Part shown: piece after piece, positions 6,341-6,356 of the stretch
Layout of the letters: each line of letters opens with the position of its first letter
How positions within the stretch are numbered: position 1 is the stretch's first letter
DNA from: Regnicoccus frigidus
GTDB taxonomy: Bacteria > Cyanobacteriota > Cyanobacteriia > PCC-6307 > Cyanobiaceae
Direction of reading: 5' to 3'
DNA length: 6,356 bases
Assembly (NCBI GenBank): GCA_025194985.1
Contig: JAOANE010000027.1
Span: 1-6,356, forward strand
The notes under the pieces: model-generated
What the model saw: the letters and a program-made list of their open reading frames with translations, nothing else
The model's database searches: none
Told to the model about the DNA's origin: nothing
Program-made: the position numbers and the translations under genes

Positions 6341-6356
6341 TGGGGGCTGCAGGGCG

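Overview
The window is GC-rich, gene-dense DNA that looks like a cyanobacterium of the Synechococcus/Cyanobium type. This is inferred from three things: a stand-alone RecD2-type helicase of the kind found in organisms lacking RecBC, a short hypothetical protein of a style I associate with Synechococcus/Cyanobium genomes, and one exact HIP1 octamer (GCGATCGC, 5357-5364). None of these is a formal species assignment.

Layout. 1-877 holds no intact gene. It has a strong stem-loop (42-91), then what reads as a decayed plus-strand gene spread over two frames that shift twice (about 131-509), then about 290 bases with only a 13-codon ORF behind a good Shine-Dalgarno sequence, and a terminator-like hairpin (802-826). 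878-1183 (+) encodes a 101-residue MTH1187/YkoF-type thiamine-binding protein. 1184-1490 holds a short hairpin and a possible 52-codon gene (1275-1433). That small frame is in phase with the next gene and separated from it by a single TGA. 1491-3662 (+) is a 723-residue patatin-like phospholipase with a hydrophobic, Arg-flanked middle and a C-terminal part I do not recognise.

A 58-bp gap then separates this gene from a convergent minus-strand pair. Upstream in that pair is an 81-residue hypothetical protein (6281-6036). Eleven bases after its stop a GTG most likely starts recD2 (6024-3721, 767 residues), an intact SF1B 5'-3' DNA helicase with all the expected motifs. The pair is probably an operon with translational coupling. 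Upstream of it are two perfect palindromes (6287-6296 and 6327-6340) that could be regulatory.

The plus-strand genes show no shared pathway: a cofactor-binding protein, a lipid hydrolase and a small unknown. I see no CRISPR array, insertion sequence, tRNA, rRNA or clear defence cassette. The parts most worth following up are the decayed gene, the patatin architecture and the small frame in front of it.
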